A DNA stretch of 64,000 bases from Termitomyces sp. T153 (taxonomy: Eukaryota > Basidiomycota > Agaricomycetes > Agaricales > Lyophyllaceae), in contig JACKQL020000106.1 of the NCBI GenBank assembly GCA_018296165.2, forward strand, positions 98,055 through 162,054, in the 5' to 3' direction. Positions 23,973-35,086 of the stretch are shown here, piece after piece. Below the pieces are notes generated by a model that was not told where the DNA came from, ran no database searches, and saw nothing but the letters and a program-made list of their open reading frames with translations. Every line of letters starts with the position of its first letter. The first letter of the stretch is position 1. Both the position numbers and the translations under genes were made by a program.

Positions 23973-26957
23973 ATGCACAACGACCACGCCACAGCCCATG
24001 CTTATCCAACCCGCATCCGCCACAGCCTCGCCATCAAGCCCTCCCCCAACGCCCCAGACCCCAAGCCTCGTTCAGCTCCTCCAAGTCCCCCGTCGCTCTG
24101 GCCCCAGTTTCCTCCTCCAGGCGTCGTCCTTCACCCCGACGACGCAAACTCCAAGGTCTTTCTCGCTATAGGCCGCTCCTTTCTTTCAGTTGTGCGTCCT
24201 GCCGCGTCTCGATCGCCTCCTTTCTGCGTCTGACCATGTATTAGGACAACCGTGCAATGACAATCAAAGACCTTGCTGAAATGACTGTCAATTATGGCCT
24301 CGTCTGTCAAAAGTCTGTTCTCACATATCCCATGACCACCTGACTAACATCCTTCTCGCAGTGTGTCTGCCGCAAGCCAGGCCATCACAACCTATATTCG
24401 TACCCACTTACAACGTTGCGAGGCACAACAAGATCAACCCCTACTCCTACGTCATACCCTCTCCGGCACAAATCATGACGACGACCTCCTTCCTGCTCTC
24501 CATTCGCACTCTGGTGGCGCACACTGTGCCGCAACGCCCGAGAACCGAGTAACCAATTTCAGACGTGGTACCGTGGTCTGGTATCTGAGTCGTTCGACGG
24601 GTGCTCCATGTCCGTTTGCGAGAGCTGGGATAAGGTTGTGTGATTATGGAGAGGACGGGAAGAAGGGGAGCACGAGCACAACAAAGAAGAAGAAACGCGA
24701 CAAGGAAAGACCTGAGCGTTGTGGAGAAAAGCGGAAACGGCCACTTCGCGGCTGCGTTGCGAAAAACCTCGACTCTGACAACGACGATGATCAGCCGCCT
24801 GAGAAAGTCAAAATCCTCCTCCGTCTGAAACCGTTAGCGTGCCGCGCGAGCTCTGCGTCCACTTCGACATCTCTTCCCAGGTCACATTCCAGCAGATCCT
24901 TTGATCTCACTAAAGATAGCGACGATTCTAATTTTGAATCTTTCGATGGTGATTCCATGTCCGTTGATTCGTCATCATCGGAGGATGAAGCACCATCCCC
25001 TCCACAGCCAGCTGAAGAAGAGCCCTGGTCATTACCGCCTTACCCCAGAAAGTCTATATCTATTCCAAGCTACACCCCATCCTTTGACGAGCCCTATCCA
25101 TGTTATCCATCACCTCTCACTTATACAGACTCATGCCGACGTTCTCCGTCCGTTCCATACAGTATTGGCTCCCCTCCTCCCGATTCTGAAGACGAAGACG
25201 ATGATTTCCATATTACTATGACCGGAGCTCGTCGTCATTTAACTGCCTCACATCCCGCTACCGCTGATACCGATGGCTGGGACGCGGACCTGGATAGCGA
25301 AGGTGATGGTGATACATGGGAGAGTCCTGGTCCAAGATCTCCCTCAGCTCCTGCCATGCTACCGGAAGTGGCAGTAAAGGAAGAGCCCACTGATGTTCAG
25401 GGCATGCTGGAGGCTTGGGAGGACTTTGATCATTCATTAGCCGGCGCAAAGGTTGCGGAGGTGCTCGCACAAGCTGCAGGTGTAGAGTCAACAAGCCGCG
25501 TCAAACTAGAGTCTTTGGACAATTGGTCGTGGGAGTCCGACTACGCAGTCACTCATCAAGATTGGACACTTGATGAGGACGCCGATCAGACGGCGCGTAT
25601 CAAGCAAGAGGAAATAGATCTCGACAACCCATTCGTGTTATCTGATGCTTTGGGACCCCCTTCATCCTTATCACCTCTCCCAAACTTGTCATGCTCTGCT
25701 TCTCCGAGCCCAGAAAGCTCTCGTGATGTTCCGGAGTCGAACGAGAAGCACTTCGTGACTGTTCGCCCCCGCGCAAAGACCCAATCAGTACCATTTTCAT
25801 ACTTCCACGACCTGCCATCTTCGTCTCGCGTTACCTCATCACCCTCACGAGGGACTTCTTCGAAGCCTGAACTTGTGATCGCTCCACCCCCCTCTGCCTC
25901 TCATTCTCTGGTTGCACTGATACAGTCTATGTCCATGAATTCTCCCTCTGCCGTAGCTCCTTCTTCCTTGCTCATCCCTCCGTCATGCATATCAGAAACC
26001 TATGGGAACTCTGCTTCCGATGTTGTCGTCGTCCACACTTGCCAACCATGCACACCTGCCATAAGTGCAACCTCGATCGAAGGTACGAAGATTATTTTTT
26101 TTTTACTCCACACAATCAATTCTTTCTTACTTCCGTCTTATCTAGGTATATCAGTTTATCAGATGATGCTCGGCCCTTTCCAGCTTCTTCGCCGTATCGA
26201 CACGGACTTTGTCAATCTCTCAACGATCGTCGCTTACTCTGGAGGCTCATGGCCGGTTCTGAGTACAATCCCAAACGCCGTTGTCGTAACCAAAGGCTCC
26301 GTTATGGTTTCTGGCACATGGGTACCTCTCTCGGCAGCACAAGCCTACGTGCGGGATCACCATCCACAACAGAATGGGCCATTACATACATTCCTCTCCG
26401 ACACGCTCTACGAGCGCTTCCCGTCTGCACTGCAAGACTTTCATCGATCCAGTACGCAGAATCGGAGGCTTGGTCACTTTGGGCCGCATTTTGGGTCGAC
26501 GATACAGGCGACACAGCTTTGTGGTTCAGCGCTTGATTCTCCTGCACAGCCGAGCAACACATGGGACAAGGTGCGCGAGGAACTTGTGGTGTCTGGTGGT
26601 ACGTCCGTGCTCTCGTTATCTTCGCCCGAACGGGGTGTAGAACAAACCATGGAACTCCCCCTAAGCCCATCTGAGCAGGAGATGTTCCGGGTCTTGTGCG
26701 GTACACCGGAATGGGACAAGGAAAACTCACCGCCCTCGTCGCCTGTGGTTGCAGAAAAGAAGACGGCGTTTGTTGCTGATGTCCAGATGACAGAAACTCA
26801 GCCTCAATCGGCACCATCCGCGGTCAAGGTGATGGAAGTGGAGCGCACGGAACGACCACTGCGAAGATCGAAACGCGTCGCGGATGCTATGGCTGCACAG
26901 GCTCAAAATACGAGGACGCGCTCTCGACGAGGCGGTTCCAGGAACTCGATGTTTTGA
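23973..26957 (+). CDS. Nuclear regulator with GDS1-type winged helix and KilA-N/APSES-like domain
   Basis: Probable transcription regulator. ATG at 23973 (MHNDHATAHAYPTRIRHSLA) leads to NSKVFLAIGRSFLS. After a 56-bp intron (24189-24244) and a 49-bp intron (24313-24361) it continues DNRAMTIKDLAEMTVNYGL, VSAASQAITTYIRTHLQRC and VTNFRRGTVVWYLSRSTG, the fungal GDS1 winged-helix pattern. A basic stretch (KKGSTSTTKKKKRDKER) may be a nuclear signal. About 400 acidic, Ser/Pro-rich residues follow, with repeated VKEEP and IKQEE motifs that resemble SUMO-consensus sites. A 63-bp intron (26083-26145) then opens a KilA-N/APSES-like fold: ISVYQMMLGPFQLLRRIDTD, GTWVPLSAAQAYVRDH and FLSDTLYERFPSALQDFHRS, similar to Xbp1-type proteins. 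The tail is basic (RPLRRSKRVADAM; RTRSRRGGSRNSMF). Confidence 0.78.
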
Positions 26958-29141
26958 ATTTTGACTTGATCATTTGCGTGCCGCAGGACCACGCTTTTTC
27001 TTTTCTCCCCCCGCTCATTGTCTCTGCGTTTTCCTTCCTGCGCAGTTTTCTTTGTTCGATTTTTTGTAATTGCTACATGCTCGTCTCCCCGCTTGCCGCA
27101 GTGCAGCTTATTACTGTGTTCGAGTTGTTTTTTTTTACCCTCGACATGGCTCCAAACTAGATTTGTATCAGATATATTTGTCCCTTTTGTCCATTCTCCT
27201 TTTAAGCCCCTCTTTATTCCCCCTTAAATCCAAGCACCCTTCAACACAACGCTGTAAGAAACCACTTCCTTTACTTGATAGTGGGCCGGCTTCCCCCCTC
27301 CCCTTCGTTTCGTTCCTTTTTGACTATAATCTTGCCAGCACACGCAGATCAAATTAGCCTCTCGTGTCGCGATGGCCTTGAATACCCCTTCGCGCAAAAA
27401 TAGTACCCGACTGCGGCTTCCCGTTGGTCCCCTTGTGTATCGCTATTCTTGGTCGCTAGTACGTACGCGCCCACACACACATATACATACATACCATACT
27501 TTATAGCATTCTCAACTCAGAAACTAGCTACGTATATTGCCCACCGAACCCTTATGCGCGTCGGTCTTTCGTTGTGCTTGTAACTCTAGTAGTTTAATTG
27601 TGTTAATGGCATTGCCGTTTGTAAGCGGCGAGTGAAATGAAGTAGTCGAGATTATAAGAAATTATGCAAGGTGGCCGAGCTAGGGTGACCATTGATCGTC
27701 AGGGGCGTGACGTATGGCGACGCGTCGCGATCGCACGTGAAATCGCGATCGGGATATGTTTGTCAACGTTTTTTTTGGAGGCTTTGGTCCATACGCGTCG
27801 CCGCCGTCTGATAACCTTGTGCACGAGCTTTTTTCGAATTGTCTATTGTGATTCATGAGCACTCAATGTCCGGTGGGGATGGATTCTTGCTGACGCGTTT
27901 TCGGTGCAGAAGGAAATTACTTCCATGATCAGCGATCTTCAGTGTCAGCGATCCTCAGGAGGGTATATATAACATCTGATTATTTTCTTTTGCCACGTTA
28001 TGTATAAGTAAGCTCTGGCGGCTAGAAGACACTCGATAGTCCAATTCACAAGCACTCAATGTCCGCTGGGCTGGATCCTGTTGTCTTGCTAACGTGTTTT
28101 CGGTGTAGGAGGGATTCTGCAGGGAAAGTACTCCCATGATCAGCGATCTTCAGTGATCCTCAGAAGGTTATAACATCTGATTGTTTCTTTTGCCACGCTA
28201 TGTATAAGCTTTGACGGCCAGAAGACACTCGAGACTGACCGTGACGCCGAGCCAGTCGCACCATGACAGTTTTTCTTCGACGTATCTCCTATCCTGATGT
28301 GAGTTTCATTTTCGCCTTCGTAGTTCGGTCCATTCAATGCCATACATTCTCTTGTTCGTGCATCAACTCCACAGGCAATCAATGATGTCTTAGATCGCAA
28401 CGTTAACGGGCCTGCCGGCTAGAATCAAATTGATCATCACCTTCTTTCTCGAAAAACCGGAGTAAATGGGGGGGTACATACACCCGAAAATTCCATTCCG
28501 AGCTGCTCTCCACGCGGAGTTAAGGCCTTTCGGCCACAAATACAAGGCCCTTTACAAGAGCTGGCGTTATGTAAATAATGAGGTTCGACTCGCACGTTGA
28601 TCTCCACGCTTCATCGCATGTCCAGAAGATGAAGTTTCTTTCCACAGGCTGTGGAGGTTGCACGGACGTACATTGCTCACATCTGAGTAGGATAGCCAAA
28701 ATTTATCGGATTGAAACAACGGATGAAGGATAGCTTGCATAACTCAGACAGATTGAGATTTATGGTGATGGGGAAACGCGCCGAAGCTTCCGCCGATGGG
28801 CATGGGAGAAGAGAAGGAAGGGGCGTGGGAAGATGGGCCAGCGGGTAAAGATTGTGGACGAGTTGGAAACTTGAACCCGTTTACTATTATACCTAGTATT
28901 TCTGGCGGCACTTCTACTATAGTAGTCGTGGGCAGCTCTTGTCTGTCTGTCGCCCTGCAACATTCGGCTCTCTTATCGAACGACCTGATCCGGAGGTATA
29001 TCTCTGACGACAAAAATTTCGTCTTGTAGTCGACTTTTCTCGACCTAATCGGCCTAATCCTTCACGGTCTTCGTATTCAGACGGGCAAGCGTCCACACAT
29101 CACTTTTGTAATCCCTAATCGTTGCATTCAACTCCTCTATA
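26958..29141. other. Long intergenic region with tandem repeat, upstream of the PUF gene
   Basis: About 2.2 kb with no supported gene. The first 400 bp are pyrimidine-rich and probably hold the 3' untranslated region of the GDS1/KilA-N gene. The middle holds a two-copy tandem repeat, listed separately. Palindromic CGATCGCACG/CGCGATCG sequences lie near 27728-27750. The last few hundred bases should carry the PUF promoter. Small open frames lack recognisable domains. Confidence 0.45.
27859..28233. repeat. Two-copy imperfect tandem repeat, about 180 bp per unit
   Basis: Unit 1 runs from about 27859 to 28037 and unit 2 from about 28052 to 28233. Both begin GCACTCAATGTCCG and end AGAAGACACTCGA. 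Shared internal blocks include GTTTTCGGTG, CCATGATCAGCGATCTTCAG, TATAACATCTGATT and CTTTTGCCAC, in the same order. The copies differ by substitutions and small indels. Unit 1 also carries a second short copy of CAGCGATCYTCAG. Confidence 0.85.
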
Positions 29142-32100
29142 ATGTCATTATCGGCCTCTGATACCAATGGCTCCTATTCAAGGGCTCCGCCCCCTGGGAA
29201 GACTCCTCCTCCTGCCCCTTCTGCTGCGTTTGCCAAAAGGTGCGGCGTTCCTGTCATCAGATCAAACCATAGCTGACGTGTCGTTAGAGCACGCGAGGCT
29301 GAGGAGCGACTTGGAGGTAGATATTTGCCCCCTGCGCTGCGCGCCAGACCTTCAGGGGGCTCCCCACCTAATGAACATTCACCCTCTGTCACGACTCCCG
29401 CGGATGGTGCTACGCTACCACCCACTAATTACCCACCCGGTTTCCGGAGGGCCAGGGCTGGGACCCTCCCTTCAAATGTCCAACTCGCCGCACAGCGATT
29501 TGCCGCGGCATCTAGCACACTGGGCAGCACTCCGGCATCCACCGATTCTCTCACCGAGCAAACCCATCGGCCCGTTACTGGCCCGCTCGCCATGGCCCTT
29601 AATGTTAATGTTCCAGCTCGACCCAGTCTACGTCACGCAACAACTTCGGTGGGATCCTCATCCACTACTACGGCACCAACTGAAAGGAATAGCCGACTCC
29701 GTTCCGGATCTCTAACTTTACCCTCGGGTGGTCTTACAAATGCTTTTGGCTCGTCCATCTTTTCCCCATCTTGGATGTCTTCAACCAGCAGCAATGGGAA
29801 TGCCTTCCCCGTTTTGGACGAATTGCGGTCAGTCACCTCGATAGATTCTGGTGCAGATGATTTCGATGTTCATACTCTTGATTATCTCGGTTTGGATGAC
29901 TATCGCCCGCCTCCTGCCGCCACCATCTCCGAGTTACGCAATCAAGCTCAGGCAGCCATCGCGGGGAATCTTGCTAGTCACCCATCCCGAATGCGCGCGA
30001 GCACCGTTTCCAATCCGTACCGCAGCCGGCCTTCTGTTGGCGGATCTTTATTAGGTACTGCAGCTGCTGAAGAGGAAGAAGAATTGTTTGATAATTATGA
30101 CGATCTTTACGCTCGCCAACGCCTTAATTCTTACGAATCATCCAATCTCGATGGCGGCTACGCCTCTGCCGCCTACATGGCAAAAGGTTTCAAGCCAGCT
30201 GATCATTTGTCTGCTAGACCAAGGGCCACGTCTGTTGGAAATCTTGATGACCCCGTGCGTACAATCCAGCGTCGTGCTACCACCGCCGCCGACACCCTTC
30301 CATTCATCAATGACGTGTCAAATCCGACGTCTGGACTTTCCGGCAACAATATCGGCGGGCCAACTGGCATCCTGAAGTCTGTGACTGCGCCTCGCGCGAA
30401 TGTTCCGCCCACAGTTCACTTCCCAGATGGAGACAACATTGTACCAGGGCGGGGAGCTTCAGCATATCTAATTGCCCCCTCCGCCCAGAATCGGTCTCTC
30501 TCTCCGAAATCAGAAGGTCCTTCTTCCCAAACTCAAACTCCTACTCGTTCTTTGTGGATTGGGAATCTCGACAATGCCGTTACAAGTGAGCAGCTCATTC
30601 GTCATTTTGCTCCATATGGCGCCATCGAGAGTCTCAGACTTCTACCCGAAAAGGTAAGTAACTTTCAACTTAAGCCACACCATGTAGTCTGAATCCAACT
30701 CTTCTATCCAGGAATGCGGTTTCGTCAACTTTGTTGATCAAGCGGATGCTATCCGTGCTAAAGATGATGTCCTCAACAGGCTTGGGGGGGACATCGGGAT
30801 GCCAAACGGTCAAACGGTCCGCATCGGGTTTGGGAAAGCGGATAGTGCTCCCGTTGCCCCTGCTAAAGGGACACCAGCTAGTCCTGGCCCTACGTCCCCT
30901 CCGGGAAATGCTTCCGGGAAGTCCACCAGTTCAAATGCTGGCTTGGGGTCTATAGATGCCCAACTGCAATCCACTCCCACTCGTGCTCTTTGGATAGGAT
31001 CGATTCCATCGGCGACCACGCCAGCAACTATTCTGAGCGTGTTCAGTCCATATGGGCCCATCGAATCGGCGAGGGTCTTGACCCATAAGAATTGTGGATT
31101 CAGTTAGTGCCGTTTATATCCGATCTCAGCGCAACATTCTAATAGTAATCACTCTCATAGTCAATTTCGAAAGGTTAGACGACGCTGTCAGAGCTCGTAA
31201 AGCTCTCAACGGTCGTGATGTACTTGGTAGCGACGTTGGAGCTATTCGCATCGGATTTGCGAAAGTGCCCGTCAAAAACGGTCAAGAAGGTTCTGGAGGC
31301 ACCGAAGAGAATACGAATATTGTAGTCCAAGGAGTCGGTGATCTTAGCGTTGGAGCTACCATCCATGCACTTCGTTCTGTCAAGGGTGCTTCAACTGTTC
31401 CAGCTGATCAACAAGTACTTGGAGGTGCTGTGGAGAACTACAGGTCAAATCTTCTCCTCAGCATGGTTGGATCCGGCGGACATACTGGATCGTATCTCAG
31501 CGATGGTTTGCCCAAACCGGCTGGTTGGCCACCTTCGGTTACTGAACAACAAATGATTATGAGGGAACTTAGCGCTGGTGCCGCCGATGCTGAAGCGGAT
31601 ATCCAGGCCTTGGCTGGTATGTCCTGTTCATCCGACTTTTTGATCAGATACCCTAATCCCTTTTACAGAGTTCCGTCCTCCCACGATGTACTATACCACA
31701 ATTCCTCTTGTGTCTGAGCGCCCCCATAACAGGCGTTGGGATGCTTCAAAGTTGCGAGAACTTCGTAAGCGATTGGATTCAGGGACCATGACTGTGGAGG
31801 AAGTCGATCAAGTCGCTGATGATTTCCTCGATGGCGAGATTGTTGATCTTGCATCCGACTGGCTAGGCAATACGGTAAGTCTTTCGACTTGATGCATCTG
31901 AACATTCCTCACCACTTCTGCAGGTTGTACAGAAACTCTTTGAGAGGTGTTCACCTGGTCCGAGGTTCTTAATGTTGGAGCGCATCGCTCCCCATCTCGC
32001 CATGATTGGGATTCATAAAAATGGCACCTGGGCTGCTCAAAAGATTATCGAGTGTGTTACTAGCCAGGAAGAAGTGGCTTTGATCGCCCAGAATCTCAGA

Positions 32101-33337
32101 GCATATGCCCCTCCTTTGCTTCTCGATCAGTTTGGAAACTATGTTGTCCAGTGCGTGCCCTTTGCATATCCGTCTTTATGTTACTATAACTAAAGTTTCC
32201 AGATGTTGTCTTCGTTTTGGCTCTCCCTCCAATGATTTCATTTTCGATGCCATCGTGGATCGTATGTGGGAGGTCGCCCAAGGCCGTTTCGGTGCTCGGA
32301 GCATGAGGGCTTGTCTGGAAAGCCCTCACATCACCCTCAGCCAGCAGCGTCGCATTGCAACTTCGGTTATCCTGAACTCCATTCCGTTGGCGACCAATCC
32401 CAATGGTGCTCTCCTGCTGACCTGGCTTCTTGATGCTTCAGGCTTCCCCTCGCGCTACAATCTGCTCGCGCCGCGCTTCACGCCTCACCTTTCTCATCTT
32501 TGTACCCATAAACTGGCTTCCTTGACTGTTCTTCGCATCGTCAATCAGAAGATCGAACCGGATGCCTCTCGACAAATTGTTGAAGCTTTGTTCTCGTCGT
32601 CTGCGGATCATGTCTTGACGGATGTCCTCGGAGATCAAGTTAACGGCGTCTCAGTTGTTCACAAGATCTTGACGAGTCCTTTCATCGATCCTATCGCTAA
32701 ACCTGACTACATCGAAGCCACCAAACGTGTCCTCATTGAACTCAAAGTCATCGCTACTCAGGCATATCGTCGACTTATTGAAGAAGTCGGGTTGCCTGTG
32801 CCAAACTTCCAGCCTACATACACGAACGTTCCTCAAAACGGCAAGCCCAAAAATACTCAGGGTGCGTTTGGAACACCAGGGGTGCCTACCAGTTATCCGA
32901 CCAGTGATCAAGGTCTGGCTTCGATGATGGCTGCTCTTCAGATGGGAGGTCAGAACCCCCAAGCCGGTCCTTCTCAGCCGACCCTTGGAATCGATCCTGT
33001 TTACAACAACGCTGCATCTCCCAGACGGAATCCCGTCGCGGCAACTACTTTCTCGACCCCTTCTGACCCGTTCAACCCTTTCGCCATCCGTTCGCCCGAT
33101 CTAAGTGCACGCTCTAGTGGTATTCGCCGTGCCCCAGGTCTTTCGCCGACGAATGGATCCATCACTCCAAGTAACTCATATGGCGGCCAATCGCCTGGGC
33201 TTGTCGGATTGGCTCAGCCAACTTATGGAGGCATACCGCCCCAAGCAATGCAGACCGCTCCCCCCCAGGTCTATCAACAGTACATGTATCCTGCATATCA
33301 GACGAATCCCCCCAACATGGGGGCGTTCCATGCGTGA
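29142..33337 (+). CDS. JSN1: PUF-family RNA-binding protein with two RRMs (Jsn1/Puf1-Puf2 type)
   Basis: Cytoplasmic mRNA regulator. ATG at 29142 (MSLSASDTNGSYSRAPPPG); a 48-bp intron at 29240-29287 joins FAKR to AREAEERLGGRYLPPALRA. About 400 low-complexity residues rich in Ser, Thr and Pro follow. RRM1: RSLWIGNLDNAVTSEQLIRH and, after an intron, ECGFVNFVDQADAIRAKDDV. RRM2: RALWIGSIPSATTPATILSV and VNFERLDDAVRARKALNGRD. The PUF domain follows: WLGNTVVQKLFERCSPGPRF, IHKNGTWAAQKIIECVTSQ, LLLDQFGNYVVQCCLRFG and GRFGARSMRACLES, then less typical repeats (NPNGALLLTWLLDASG). The tail is Pro/Gln/Tyr-rich. RRM plus divergent PUF repeats is the design of yeast Jsn1/Puf1 and Puf2, which bind mRNAs for membrane and mitochondrial proteins. 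The symbol reflects family, not proven orthology. Confidence 0.9.
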
Positions 33338-33758
33338 ACGTTCCTCTACGACCCTTCATGACTTGCGCTCCTTCTATCGGCTTCCTATTCTATGTATCAC
33401 GCTCCTTGCCATATCTCGATTTGCATCTGCGCGCGCTTGGTTTATTATTTGGATCATTAGTCCCTCGAGATACCCGTATTCCCCTCCGCAATGCGGTGTA
33501 CATGCTTCCTCACATTCCTTTTAAAAAATTGGAGCGCCGATACCGCGGTGCTTCGGGCGGTGTAGTTGCAATGGCTTGTTACGTTTCCAGTATTGCTAGT
33601 TATATCTACTCTTCTTTTTTACTGTACAACCAAGGACGGCTGCCAAGACGGTCATGAAAATATATAGACAGCTCAATACATACAATTCGTAGTTGTGATA
33701 ATTTAAAATATGACGTAAGCTGTTTTCTAGTTTGAGAACTTGTGTCAACTTTCGAACA
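33338..33758. other. Intergenic region
   Basis: Probably the 3' untranslated region of the PUF gene, followed by the short promoter of the next gene on the same strand. Nothing else recognised. Confidence 0.4.
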
Positions 33759-34487
33759 ATGGGTGGTGTTGCATCTAAGGCTGGACGCAAACTACCAAAA
33801 CGCACTGAGGCTCCTTCATGGGCCGGTGTGCGTACTCCTCATTCATCCGATCCTCCTCCTGAAAACCCTCTCCGCGACAGACGTGCAAGCGAAAGGAGAA
33901 CTCAAGGTTGGACTGCAATATCCTCCGTTTCTCTCCACTCAGATCGCTTTAGAGATTGAAAGGGACGCGCATGACCCACACTTTCTAGCCAACCTCAATC
34001 GGTTGGGCCCTGTACGCGTGGACCACCATATGGAGAGGATACGACCAGTATGTTCAACTTCCTCGATTCCTTCCGTGTAACTTAACACTGCGCAGTCAAC
34101 GGCGGCGGCGGCGAAAGACATATCACAACTCTTCAAATCCCGTCTTGAATCAGAACACGAGGCATCTTCTACGTCCCCTGTACACAATCGTCTCCACGCA
34201 GTAGCACTGAGTTATCTTTTGGATGAGCGCAAATCCGCATGTTCGACACAGGACATAGAGCGGCTCGCGAAACGGTATGACATTGATGCTTCAAAGCTCG
34301 AAAACCTCGCGCGCTATGTGAGTACTCCCAGCGTTCAGAGAGGCTCGGAGAAACGGACGGTTGAGAAGGATGGACAGGAGGATGTAACGATACAGGTGAG
34401 TAGCATCATAAAACTATCATTACATCGTGCTCATTTTTCGACTCTTTGCAAAAGGCTGTTTGGATTGATCCACAACTTCAAGAATGA
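33759..34487 (+). CDS. Unrecognised small conserved-looking protein with N-myristoylation-like start
   Basis: Function not recognised. ATG at 33759 gives MGGVASKAGRKLPKR, which has Gly2, Ser6 and Lys7 plus basic residues and so looks like a myristoylation site. After an intron (donor at ACTCAAG) the protein continues IERDAHDPHFLANLNRLGPV and VDHHMERIRP. After another it has TAAAAKDISQLFKSRLESEH, HAVALSYLLDERKSACSTQD and RLAKRYDIDASKLENLARYV, a helical block that looks like a real fold. The last small exon reads AVWIDPQLQE and stops at 34487. About 180 residues, four exons. There is no signal peptide or membrane segment. A mitochondrial location is also possible given the basic N-terminus. Confidence 0.62.
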
Positions 34488-35086
34488 TACTGGCCGTTGA
34501 GGTCCACATACATACTTTACTTGACCAGCTAAGAACGCTTAATACCAACAATTTCGCCCATATCCTTGTTTCAACAGCCACCGGTCCGGTGAACAAATAT
34601 TCGTGCTGCATAGTGCCGTTTCCACTTAACGGGTAGCAATGTCACTTGTGCTCCTCTTCCGAGATTGATCATAATTAGGCTGGCGATTGTAGCCACCGTC
34701 CTTGAGAAGTGAAAAGATCCATACCTCTCCCTCCTCTTTCCGTCATGACTGTAAGCTGAAGGACTCTACATACGTCACAATTCTTTAGTAAATACTGATT
34801 GGCTGTGAGTCAACTCCGAATGATATCCTGCTTGATTTTAAGAACATAGACTCGGATGGTGGATTGGGTATCGTTCCTTGCGCACAGCATTTAAACAGTA
34901 AGTAGTCTAGCCAACACCCATGCTCAGAAGAACAGCACCAACCAATACTTGGTTGGAAGGTTTAGGAAGAAGGCGTAAGGGTCGCACGTGATCGCGTCCA
35001 ACGCGCTTCAAGTTTCAAGTTTTTGTAAGGCATTGATTGTCTCAGGTTGTTTCAGGGTGACGGCGCACGCTGTTCACAGTACACCC
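34488..35086. other. Intergenic region
   Basis: About 600 bp upstream of the Fmp25 gene. CGCACGTGATCGCG lies near 34983, a possible E-box in the promoter. No gene seen. Confidence 0.4.

Noticed and set aside
33334..33657. Plus-strand frame of 107 residues after the PUF stop
   Set aside because: It lies in the likely 3' untranslated region, has no domain and no upstream exon partner.
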